A stretch of DNA of 64,000 nt from Mrakia gelida. Lineage: Eukaryota; Basidiomycota; Tremellomycetes; Cystofilobasidiales; Mrakiaceae. The position numbers and the translations under genes were made by a program. Below are positions 37,239 through 48,500 of this stretch, in pieces; position 1 is the stretch's first letter; each line of letters opens with the position of its first letter. The stretch lies in contig BRON01000003.1 of assembly GCA_024345305.1 (NCBI GenBank), positions 248,001 through 312,000 on the forward strand, given 5' to 3'. The notes beneath the pieces were generated by a model. That model saw only the letters and a program-made list of their open reading frames with translations. It ran no database searches and was not told the DNA's origin.

Positions 37239-37799
37239 GCTGATAGAGATGGAGGGTGATGAGATTGTTGTGGTTGGGTGTTGAGAGAGGAAGGAAGTCG
37301 GTTGAGATTCGAGAGGCAAGGCTGAGAAGATCTCGGGGAGAAGTGTAGCCTGAGGCGGGGAAGCTCGTGCTCGTGACGCAGAGTCGGCTTCTTCTCTGCT
37401 GCCTGGTTTTCCTCGTTTTCGGACTCGAGACGCGAAATCCAGGCTGTGATGACTCGATGAGAAGGCCTTTTTGATTGGAACCTTACCGAGATAACAGCCC
37501 GAGGAGGCCCTATTTCCTCCATGAGCGAGTTGCGTCTAACGCGGTCCCCTTGTTCCTCTCCTTAGCGAAGGCGAAGGGAACCGCTCTTGACACCACTCGC
37601 TCTTGACACCACTCGTTCTTGAACTCACTCGCTCGTTTCTGACACCACTCGCTCGCTCTCTCAGACGCAGAGACGAGAACTCGGGAAGCACCTCACCGTC
37701 GAGACGGGTATCGACGCGCGCGTCCCTCATTCCTTTCGAAGCTGCTCTCTACTCGACGTTGAAGTCAACATCAAACGATATATCGCAGACTCTACCTGC
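37239..37799. promoter_or_regulatory. ICL1 upstream region
   Basis: This is the promoter side of ICL1 and the 3' side of the aldo/keto reductase. The stretch near 37385-37440 resembles leader sequence. It includes the short tandem repeat listed separately. Confidence 0.45.
37584..37651. repeat. Imperfect tandem repeat, four units of about 16-20 bp
   Basis: Two perfect copies of CTCTTGACACCACTCG (37584-37599, 37600-37615) are followed by a variant TTCTTGAACTCACTCG (37616-37631) and a longer unit ending TTTCTGACACCACTCG (37632-37651). It lies about 350 bp upstream of the ICL1 start. Confidence 0.85.
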
Positions 37800-39633
37800 C
37801 TAAGCGTTGACCGAAGCCATCTGCGACTCGTCGTACCTCGATCCAGCAACATCAACCGACTCAATCAACTTCCTGATCTCGGCGTGTTCTTCCTTCGTGA
37901 TCTCGACGTTGACCGAGCCCAAGTTGTCTTCGAGGTCTGGAAAGTCGGAGTGCAGTCCGAAGGAGAATCGAATGGTCAGTATCCACTATCTGAGGAAGAC
38001 AAAAAAGGCGAAGGGGGTAGAGGAAGGGCAAAAGAAAAAGACGCGACGCGTGACGAACATTTGACGCGTTTGGTTCCAGGGATGGGAAGAGCTCCTTGAT
38101 CGATGACCCACTTGAGAGCGAGCTGATTGGCGGTGATTCCCTTCTTTGCGGCGAGCTGTGAGCGAAAAAAACGGCGTGAGCGAGGGAGAGGGAGAAGGAG
38201 AGCAGCAGGCAAAACAAGCGAAGACGATGGACAAACCTCTCGAAGGGAGTTGACGAGCTTCATGTTAGCGACGAACGCTTCTCCCTTGAACCTAGGAAGG
38301 TACTTTCGGACTAAGAACAAGAAGAAAGAAGGGGAAGCGGGGTCTCTGGTCAGCGCGATGCGTCGAGGAGAACAAACCGAGACGAGACTCGAGTTCACTC
38401 ACAGTCGTCAGCAGGGATGTCGCTCTCGGTCTTCCAGTCGCATCCGATCATGCCTCGTCCAAGGGGAGAGTAGGCTACGAGGGCGATGCCGAGCCTGTCA
38501 GGAGAAGGTCGAGCGTCAGCGGAACTCACGAAGCGAGGTCGAGGAGAGTAAACGGACTCACTCCTTGCACGCGGCCAAGACACCGTTAGTCTCAATGTCG
38601 GTGGTGAAAAGAGAGTACTCCCACTGCAGGAACCAAGTGCAAAGGTCAGAAGAAGCTGGGGAAAGGAGCGAGAGGACAGAGCGAGACGCGTCCGACGAAC
38701 CTGAACCGCCGCGATCTTCGCAATCTTGCTGGCCCTTCGAAGAGTGTCGGCAGAGCACTCGGAGCTGTCGGAGTAGATATCAACGTCAGAACTGTGTTTG
38801 AGAGGGTAAGGAAGGCGTGAGAAAGACTAACAGCCCGATGTGCTTGATCTGAACGAACGCGAAGAAGAAAACGGATGGGTCAGTTTCATCGCCATTCCTG
38901 CTCTCACGAAGACGATAGAACGACGAACTTTTCCAGCGTCCTGGAGCTCCTTCAAAGCTCTGACGGTATCCTCGATGGGGGTCTTGGGATCAACTCGGTG
39001 CTGGTCTGTTTCGAGGAAAAGAAGGAAAGAGTCAGCCCATCGACGTCCCGTCTTGACTGCTTCACGAGGAGATGATATGTACAGTAGAGGTCGATGCAGT
39101 CGATTCCGAGTCTCTCCAAAGACTTCTTGCACGCCTCCTTGACGTACTCAGGGTCCCCTCGAACTCCATCCCACGATCCTCCCGGTCCACGCAAGATGGA
39201 AAACTTGGTTGCGAGGAGGACACGATCTCGATGCTTTTGGACGAAAGGACCGACGAGTTTCTCATTCGTGTATGGACCGTAGCAGTCGGCGGTATCAATG
39301 ATTACTCGCTGCCCGGAAGATCCTCCTCTGTACGGACGAGCGAAGGAAGGAAGAGAATCAGCACGAGAAACGGAGGACGAGAGGGGGAAAGGTCGAGATG
39401 GACGTTGAGACTCACTCAGCAATGAACTTGTTGAGAGTGGCGATCTTCTCGTCTTCGTCTCCAGATCCATAGAACTCGGACAGACCTACAAGATCCGCGA
39501 GTAGAAGTCAGCGAAGGAGGAGGGGAGAAGGACGAAGGAGAAGGACGGGAGGAGGAAGATCGAGCTCACCCATCGCTCCAAATCCGATGGGGGAGACGTT
39601 CTCTCCTGGGAAAGCTACTGCAAGACTGGCCAT
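37800..39633 (-). CDS. Aldo/keto reductase
   Basis: This cytosolic NADPH-dependent carbonyl reductase is close to the AKR13/YakC and pyridoxal reductase-like group. About 340 residues from MASLAVAFPGENVSPIGFGAMGLSEFYG. The catalytic tetrad is visible: Asp and Tyr in IIDTADCYGPYTNEKLVG, Lys in LLATKF and His in LYYQHRVDPKTPIEDTV. NADP-binding blocks include HIGLSDV and ALVAYSPLGRGM, and LALKWVIDQGALPIPGTKRVKYLEDN carries the Arg/Lys residues for the 2'-phosphate. It ends DESQMASVNA with TAG at 37800-37802. About eight introns. The neighbour across the divergent spacer is another NAD(P)-dependent reductase, but shared function is not implied. Confidence 0.92.
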
Positions 39634-40232
39634 GTTTGAAAGTGAGGTGGGTACTGTTGGGTGGGTTGGGTCGATTTGGGTCGTGGGTGGTGGTGGATGG
39701 GAGGAAAGAGAGAGAGAAGGAAGAGATGAGCAACGCGGCCTTGCCGTCTCCCCTCCACTTCGAGACACGGCAAGGGGAATCTCACCCGAGGAGGAGGGGT
39801 AGAGCTGGGCAGAGACGACGGGAGAGCGAGATCTGGGAGAGGCAGAATAGCCAGTTTCACCATCCTCTCGTTCAACTTCTCAAAATCGCCAGAAAGAACG
39901 AGCAAGCAGGGGCAAAGCTGCAGGAACTCGGTCTGCCTCGCATGACCGACCTCCCTTTGTTTTTCACCGAGTAGGCGTGTTCATCACAAGCCGCCTTCGT
40001 CGAGTTTTCTGATGTTCAGCCCACGATGCCGTCTTGATGCCGTCTTGAAGAGGGAAGATTTTTCCCAAGGCGGGCTAGATCATGACGTCGCCGGCCTCCC
40101 TCCTCCTCCTCCCTCCACCTCGCGGTCAGCTTGAAAGGATCTCAAGTTTCGTCCTTTCGAGTCCCCAACCACCACAAGCCTCTTCCTTCCTTCTTTCACA
40201 TCAACCCTTCAAACCCACCTCTACTACACACC
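39634..40232. promoter_or_regulatory. Divergent promoter region, aldo/keto reductase (-) / epimerase-type reductase (+)
   Basis: About 600 bp between opposed start codons. On the minus strand a GTGAGATTCC donor near 39780 and a CAACAG acceptor near 39660 suggest a leader intron for the aldo/keto reductase; joining them does not extend the protein in frame. Confidence 0.5.
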
Positions 40233-42126
40233 ATGTCTTCCTCTGTCCCCTCCCCTGGATCCAAGGTGAGTCGACGAGATTCTCGTTGCCGTTTTGTGGG
40301 CTGAGAAAGTCGAGAGCTCATCACTTCTCGTCTCTTCTTCTTCCACGTCCCTCGTCTTTTCTTTCTTCAGATTCTCTTGACCGGAGCTTCAGGTAAGCCT
40401 TCAATCCTTTCTTCGAGTCCTAAGTTTAGTATTATCCCAATCGCTGACTTGTCGCTCTTTCTGTACCTGCGTCGCTGCCACCTCCTCCCATCTCTCCTCC
40501 TCCCTCCGACTTCCCTCTCCCTCCCTTCGTCCCTGCTCCCTTCTCCCCTCCGCCGGTCCTGTCTCAGGCTTCATCGCCGTCCACGTCGCCAAAGCTCTTC
40601 TCGCTGATGGCTTCATCGTTATCGGAACTGTTCGATCTGAAGAAAAAGTCAGTTCTTTGTCTTGATCCGAATCGGGTCGAGCTCGCGCCTCGTCTGAACC
40701 GTCCACTTACCGACGCTTCTTCATTCTATTCTCTATCCTACAGGGAAAGTACCTCGTCAACCTCCTCAAGAACGACAAGTTCTCGTTCGTCATCGTCAAG
40801 GACATCGCTGAGGAGAACGCCTTCGACGAGGCCGTCAAGGGCGTCGAAGGAATTGTTCACACAGCGAGCCCCTTCATTATGGATGCGAAAACAGTCGATC
40901 AGCTCGTTGGCCCAGCTGTTAACGGTACCGTGGGAGTCTTGAAGTCGGCCAAGAAGAACGGGAAGGACGTCAAGCGAATCGTCGTGTAAGTTCGACGCGT
41001 CGCCTCTGCTCACCCCTTTCTTCCTCCTTCCTCTCCCTCTTCGACTCGTTGTTCTGAGCCTCTTCTTCCTCTTCGCCATCCGAGCGCTGACCTTTCGTCC
41101 GTCGTCTGCTTTCCTCATTCGTCCGTCGTCTCTGCTTTCCTCAGTACTTCTTCCGTCGCCTCCATCCAAAACACCAACATCACCACCCCCGGAAAGGTAT
41201 GGACTGAGCGCGATTGGAACACGTTCTCTGTGACCGAGATCGAGAAGGGAGACAAGGCAGCTGGGTTCCACATGTACATGGGCGAGTACCGTTCTCTCTG
41301 CCAGTCTAGAAATCGTCGCGTCGGGTCTGACCTGGCTTTTCACTCTCTTCAGCTTCCAAAACTCTCGCTGAACGAGCCGCTTGGGCCTTCCTCGACGAGG
41401 AGAAGCCTTCCTTCTCTCTCGCTACCATCAACCCTCCTTACGTCTTCGGAGTAAGTCCTTCCTCGCTCCCTCGTTCCCTCTCCCCTCAACTGACGCGTTC
41501 GTTCCCCTCTCGTTTCGTTCTCTCGCAGCCCATCCTCCACCAAGTCGAGAGCGCCTCCTCCCTTAACACCTCCGTCGGAGTCTTCTTCCCTACCGCCAAG
41601 GGAGAGAAGAAGGCTTCTGACCTTCCTGGACCCGTCGGAAACTGGGTCGATGTTCGAGATGGTGAGTAGATTCGTTTCTGCGCCGCGTCTCGTCTCGCCT
41701 CTCTTGCCTTCTAGCCTGCTGACTCGAACGCTTCCCTTCCTCTCGAAGTCGCCTTCGCTCACGCCAAAGCCCTCGCCATCCCCGAAGCTGGAGGAAACCG
41801 ATTCATCACTGGAGCTGGACCCTGTTGCGTCCAAGGTTCGTTTTCGTTTCGCTTTCCTTTCCCTCCTCTGCCCTCGCTCAAAAACCTGTTCTGACGTTCC
41901 CTTTTTCGCTCGTTCGCCGACAGACTTCACCGAATCCCTCCTCAAAGCCTACCCTGCCCTCCCTAACATCCCCACCGGAGAGCCTGGAGCCGCCGCAAAG
42001 TCGAACGCGAAGTCGCAGATCTTCGACGGGTCCAAGGCGACCAAGGTTCTCGGGCTCAAGTACCACACCATGGATCAGACCGTCAAAGATATGTACGATA
42101 GCATCAAGGCTAAGTCTTTCCTCTAG
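40233..42126 (+). CDS. NAD(P)-dependent epimerase/dihydroflavonol reductase-like protein (Gre2-like)
   Basis: This is an extended short-chain dehydrogenase that reduces ketones or aldehydes such as methylglyoxal in the Gre2 group; the substrate here is unknown. About 350 residues from MSSSVPSPGSKILLTGASGF. The Rossmann motif is GASGFIA (GxxGFIA). The cofactor-phosphate region GTVRSEEKGKYL and the VHTASPF block follow. The catalytic triad appears as Ser in VTSSVASIQ plus Y-x3-K in MYMASKTLAERAAW. NPPYVFGPIL and NWVDVRDVAFAHAKAL are typical of the family. The end is IKAKSFL and TAG at 42124-42126. The intron splitting MYM|ASK (41282-41352) begins with GC instead of GT. Confidence 0.92.
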
Positions 42127-42596
42127 ACACGTAGCTAGATTTTCTCGTGGTGGAGGAGGAGGAATGGAGTCGCACGCGTCTTCGGCTTCGTCTTTGTTTT
42201 GTTTCTGTTTCGCTTCGCTTTCTTCTCTTTCCCCCTATTACTGCTGTATCCAGGTCCAACCCAAAGCATTGTTGTACTCAGCTCCTCCGCCTCGCAAGTC
42301 TGCTCTGCTCTCGAAGTTCAATAGAAAGCGTACATACATCGCTCGAAGAGTTCGCGTCGACTGTCGACGAAAGGAACGTGAAGTTGAAATCGAAGAGCAA
42401 AACAACGTAGATACGGTAAGAAGGAAGATAGAAAATTGCAGCAAGCAGATCAAAGTACGAGAGAGAGAGAGCGTGCAGTGCAGGGTCGTAATAAAGCGGT
42501 GGGGGGTCGTTAGATAGAAGAGAAGAAAAGCAAAAGGTCGTGAAGTGGACGAGAACGCAACAGAAAAACAAAGACACCACCGACGCCAACCTTCTC
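42127..42596. other. Convergent intergenic region
   Basis: This holds the 3' ends of the epimerase-type gene (+) and the Sec7-PH gene (-). Nothing else is visible. Confidence 0.5.
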
Positions 42597-45500
42597 TCAA
42601 GGGAACCCGAGTCCCTTTCTCTCCTCCCTAGTTGAGTCCCCATCGTCCTCGCTCTTGGCTCTCCTCCCAACACTAGCTCTCCTCCTGAACGAGCGACTCC
42701 TCGACTCCTCCACCACCGGCGTCTCTTCGACTCCTCCATCCTCTTCAGCGGCAGCTCCGTCGGCGGGAGTGACCTGCAGAAGTCGGTGCCTCGATCTCAT
42801 GTCGTCCAAGCTCTCCTTCCTTAGCCTCAGGCTGATCCTTCGAACGGTGGACTCGGGAACGTTGGCGAGCGAGACTCGTTTGGCTGCTCGAGTGGATTTC
42901 CAGTCGGTTGGTCGCTCCAGATCCTCATCGTGGTGCTGCTGTTCGACGAGGGAAGGAGTTGGAGAGGGAGAGGAAGGTCGAGAGAGAGTGGTGGGTGGGG
43001 AAGGAGTTCCGAGAGGTTTGGGCCACGAGGAGGAAGGCGCGTCCAACTTGTGAGAGGGTCGAGGGTCGGTTGAGTCGTCGTCGTCGTCGTCCGATGGTGA
43101 GCGCGACGACGAGGGGTTCTCGTTCGCTGAGCGGAAGGAAGCGATGCTGGATCGACGAAGGGAAGTGGATCGATGGCCTGCTCCTCTTGGGATTCCGATG
43201 GGTTCGCGACGAGGAGGAGTGGTTCCGGTGTGAAGGCTGATTTCGAGGGAAGGGAGGATTCCGAGGGCGGACGGCTTGGGTTGGGTGGATCCACCGCTGA
43301 GGGAGTTCTGGGCGGCTTGATGGGCACTGAGAATCAAATTGGAAGGATGGAGGTACGCGTCAGTCCGAGAAGAGGAAGAGAGCGACGAGAGAAGAACCAG
43401 ACCTGCACTCACATCGACTTCATCGACTTCCAAGCGTCCGTCTCCACCTGAAGGTCCGTTCGAAGGATCTCCTCGTAGCATCGAAGTCGAGCGAGTTCCA
43501 TTCGGAGATGTCTGACCTTCTTGGCGAGAGGGATGACAGCGAGCTGGATCCGATCCCTCGTCGACCGTTGGAAGGGAGTCAGGACGGCGAGGTTGCGGGC
43601 GACCCGAAGTTCGGCGTTGAGGTGCATCTCCGTTGCTGAGATCTTGGATTGGAGACTGTCGACCTTGAACTGCAGGAGGTACGTTCAAAGAGGGAGGGCG
43701 AGGTCAGCGAGGAGTTCGAAAGGAGACGAGGCAGGATAGCGAAGACGAACCTTCAGAGCCTCGGACCTCGAAGCGTGAGGAGATCCAGCGACTCCAACCG
43801 CGTTCGTCCCTGCCCTCGACGAAAAATGGTGCTTCTCGAACGAGCTCCTCGCCAAAAACGACGCATCGACACTCGCCGCTCTCGCTCGATTCGCATGCTC
43901 CTCGCTCGCGGTCGAAGTCGAAAGACGCGTCGCTCCTCCTCTCCCAGCTGCCAACTCGGCCTTGATCTCCATGAAGGCCGTTTCGAGCTGCTCTCCGTCC
44001 TCCTCCGGTGAGAAGATGGGAGACTCGAGATCGACTGGAGGTGGACGACTGAGGGATCGAAGTCGAGGGGCGGTGAAGAGGGGAGATCGAGGAGCTGAGG
44101 AGGTGGTTCGAGGGGAGGTTGAGGGAGTGCTGTTCCCGTTCGTCTTGGATGAGGAAGGACCGGCGGGACCGAAGGCTTCCGCGAAGGGATTGACGTTGAG
44201 TTGAGCTGAAGATACAAAGAGAGAGATCAGCTGCAGTCTCGTCGAAACGAGCTGGGAAGAGACGGCAAAAAGACTCACTCGTCGAACTGCTCGGAGTGGA
44301 GAAATCGCCCGTCGCTGCCGAGCTGCTAGCCTTGATCGACGAAGCTCGAGAAGATCCAACGTCCTCAGATCGAAGAGCTCGAGCGTGAGAAGCGGCAGCT
44401 GCTGCTCCAGCGAGCTGAGCTTGACTCGAGTCCATTCCCATCCCTCGCATCCGAATCGAAGCTGTCTTGAACGCCGACGCGTAGTTGATCCTCGACATCC
44501 ATTCGGTGAGCTCGACTTCGTCGGCAGCTTGAAGGAGGTACTGTCGTCCGTGAGGCATGACGAATCGGAAGGCGTTGGGGTACTGCACGAGGGAAAGGGA
44601 AGGTTCAGCTCGAGTTCGACGCGACGAACCCAAGACTCGAGAGCAGGTGAACGACTCACCTTGTTGTAGCTCGTCTCGGTGATGGCGATCGAATCCTTGA
44701 CGGAGAGAACCTCGTCTGGCTTGAACGACGACATCTTGTTGAGAAGGATTCGACCCGACGCTTCCGATCCTCGACGACTTCCAGCGATGGACGACTGCTC
44801 CTCGGCTTGCTTTTGGAGGACGGTAGCCCAAGCTGGATCCTTGAAGAAGAGGAGCTGAGACCCTGTGAGGATGACGGTCCAGTCTCTCCACTTCCTGTTC
44901 GAAGCCTTCCTTCCTCCATCGCCGAGATCCTCTGCGAGACGCGCGAACAAAGCACGAGAAAGACGAAGTCAGCGAGGAGCCTTCGTTCGAGACTGAGAGA
45001 GTAAAGGAGATGAGACGGGACAGGACTTACCTTTCCTACTCAGAACCCCGAACTTCGTAAGCCTCAACGTCTGCACCTTACTCTCCACCACCGCAGCCGT
45101 CGCGTTCAAAAGAAGCGACCCCGTCGACGGTTTCCTCGCTCCGATCCCACCCCCACCACTGCTCCCACTCCCACTCCCACCAGGAGGTCCAATCTCGATG
45201 ATGTCCGCCGCCACAAACGACGCATGGATCTCTCCCGTGTCGAACGACGTCCTTCCAGGTCCTCCGTGGTACGAGAAGGGATCCTCCGAAGGGATGTGAC
45301 TCTGAACGTCTGCTCGAAGGGTTTGGGTAAGGTTCTCCGAGATGAGGTAGTAGACGTCGACTTTGGTGGATTTGGAGCCTAGGAGGAGAGAGGATCCGGA
45401 GGAGGGACCTCCTCCTCCTTGGGAGGTGGAGAAGAGGGTGGTGGAGGAAGGGTCGAGGGAGGATTCGGCGGGGAGGGTGCGTTGGGAGCCGAGGACGGCG

Positions 45501-48500
45501 TCGTCGTCTTCGACGAAGACGAAGGGGGTGAAGGTGATGTTGTCGAAGAAGGTCTGGGGAGAGGGAAGGAGGTGGTGGTCAGGGTTGAGAGGTTCGAAGG
45601 GATGAAAAGGGGAGGGCGACGAGACTCACGTCGAGAACCTCGGGGAGGACTCCATCGAGACGAGTGTTCTTGATGTAATCGGCCTTGCTCATCTTGTTCT
45701 TGTTGCTCTTGTTGAACGCATCGGTGTGAAGCATGATGAGCGAGAAGGCGAGGATGTAAGGGTGATCTGTCGAAGACGAATGAAAGCCGTCGCGTCAGTT
45801 TCGGATCTTGTCCCTCGTTCGATGAAGAGAGAGGGAGAACGAGTCAACTCACCCTCATTCGTAAACAGCCCAGGATTCCCCTCAAGATACTGCTTCGCAA
45901 ACGACTCCATCACTCGATCGATCTGCTGAGTTTCCCTCGGAAGCGCAACCTCCATGAGCAATCGACGAAGAGCGACGTCGAGTGGTTTCCCCGAGAAGTC
46001 GAACGAGGACATGTACGCTCGAAGGGCTGCGACGTGAAACTCGTCGCCACTGAAACGAAAAAAAAACAATCAATGCAAGGACACGAAGGAGGGAGTCAGC
46101 GAAAACGCTCATCGAAAGCCCAACGCGAACTTCGACGCGACAAACTCACCTAACAGCCAACACATTCGCCACCTCATACTTCGGCACGGCCTCGAGCAAC
46201 CTCCTCAACCACGTCTCGGGACTCTCCTCCTCCTCCCTCGTAGGCACATCCGCCATCGGTCTGTTACTCCTCTCCTTCTCTGCAACTTCACTCCCCACCG
46301 AACTCGCAATCGACTCCCTCCTCTTGCTCGGACTCTTCCTCCCCGAAGGCGAAAGCAGGATACTACTGCTACTCGACGCTCTGGAAGGCAGCGGGAAGAG
46401 CGATGCAGAGGTGTCTCTTCGGAGGGTTTGATTGGGCGAGGAGGAGGGCGAGGCGGTGAGGGAGTTGGAGTTGGAGTTGGACGATCCTCCGATGTCGAAG
46501 AGCGCTGAGGAAAGACGCCGAATGGACATGGGTCTGGAGGAGCGGGAGGATGATTTGGAAGGGGAGTGGTTCCCTGGGAAGAGGAGATCGGCTGGGGGTG
46601 GGGAGGTGGCCGAACGAGGTCGACGGAAGATGCTGTTGCTTCTTGACGGCGACGAGGAGGAGAAGGACGAACGCGTCGCTGCAGCTGAGGGATCGGTGGA
46701 GAGGAACCCAGCTGATCCGAACTCGTCGACGACGTGTCGGTGTTGGGATCCGGATCTTGATAAGGAGGACGAGATGACTGGGGAGTTGGGGGAGAGAGAG
46801 TGTGTGCTGGAGATGGAACCGAACGGGTCCAACGACGAGGAGGACGAAGGGGATCCGACGCCTGTAGGAGGTCGAAGGTTGTCCATGAGTCCGAAGAGAC
46901 CATCGCTGGGTTTGTTGGAGGATCGAGATCCTCCGAGGAGAGTGGAACTGCTTCGTGCTCGACCGGCGGTAGGTCTTGATATTCCAAACATCGATTCGCG
47001 AATGCGACCTCCGACTGAGGTGGATCCGGACGAGTTGGATCTCATGGGTGAGAGAGATGGTCTCTGGAGGGTTGCTGAGCGGATGGAGGAGGATGGGGAG
47101 GGAGGAGGGAGTCCGTAGGAGGGAGGGATGATAGAGCCAACGTTGTGAATGGAGGTGGACGAGCGCGAGGAGGAGACAGTGGAGTAGGGTTCGTGAGGGA
47201 AGGACGAAGTCGAGGACGTCGCTGCCGAGGTCGGATGATGTTCAAAGAGAGGCACGAGAGCTCTCCCTGACGACGAAGAGTGGGTAGGTGAGGGTTGACC
47301 GAGGAAAGGATGAGGGGAGGAAGGTGTCGAGTCGATTGGGAACCCTGCTCCTCCCTTCGCTGTCGTCGACTCTCCCTCCGCCTCGCCTGCTCCTGCTCCT
47401 CCCGTCGTATCGACTCTCGACCTCCCACTCTCCTTCCCTCCCTCCTCCTCCTCCACTCCCAACCCCAACCCTAGTCCCATCACCTCCTCAGCAGTCGGAC
47501 TATCCACCAGCACCTCCTGCCTCTCCTCCCCTCCTCCAGCTCCAGCAACTCCTTTCCCACCCATCTCCCCAAACGAGAACCTCTTCCCCAAATCAAACAA
47601 CGGCAACGTAAACTGCATCGACCTCAGCGCAGCATCCGGGTCCTCCACATCCGAAAGAACAGGCGAGACAGCCGAGGACGAGTTGTTCGTTGTTGAAGTC
47701 GCTTCCGAAGTGGACGAGAACGTGTTGCTAGTGGTAGACGTTGCCGGCGGTGGGATCCTATCGAAGGTCGACCCTCTCCTCGCCCAGAGGGAGAGCCGTT
47801 TCCCTCCCGAGGGACTACTCCTCGTCGACGAAGGCAAACTCGGAGGAGGTTCCAACGAGCTCGTCGAGGCGTTGGGAAGAGGAGGAACGACGAAGCGAGC
47901 GGGTTGACCTCCTCCGCTCTTGGATCTCGCTCGTTCCTTCTCCCTCTCCCTCTCGGTACCTCCGAGAGCACTGGCCGAAGCTCGTCGTTTGACTCGCTGC
48001 CTCCAGTCGAGGCCTGCTGCTGCTGCTGCTGTGGACGAGGAGGAGGAGGAAGAGTTGGAGGACGACGTGAAGGACGCGAAGATGTCCATCGAGCTCATTC
48101 GTTTGGTTGCTGGTTTGGTTTGGACGGAGGTTGAGGCTGGGAGGTCGGAAGGAGGAGGTTGGGTTGAGTCGGAGAGGGAGTGGACGACGGAGGGACGAGG
48201 GGTGGTGTCGTTGAGAGTCGCGTGGGATTTGGCTCGACCAAGCTTGGGTTTCTTCGAGTTGGAGTTGGAGGAAGAGGAGGAGGACGAGCCGAAGGAGACC
48301 GGGAGGTAGGATATTGACGATGGTGAGGAGGTGGAGAGAATACTGGTTGAGGTCGAAGTGGTGAAGGTCGGAGGAACGAGCATGGGAGGGCTCGTGGGGA
48401 GGTCGTGTCGTTGAGGAGGGAGGGAGGACGACGCGGAGGACGTTGATCCGAGGAATGTCGAAGGTGACCTCGCTTCGTGTTCGAATATTGGAGACGGGGG

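Noticed and set aside
43685..44950. Uninterrupted minus-strand frames of about 400 codons in two frames
   Set aside because: They run through several introns of the Sec7-PH gene; the spliced reading gives the PH domain and coiled coil, while the read-through frames do not.
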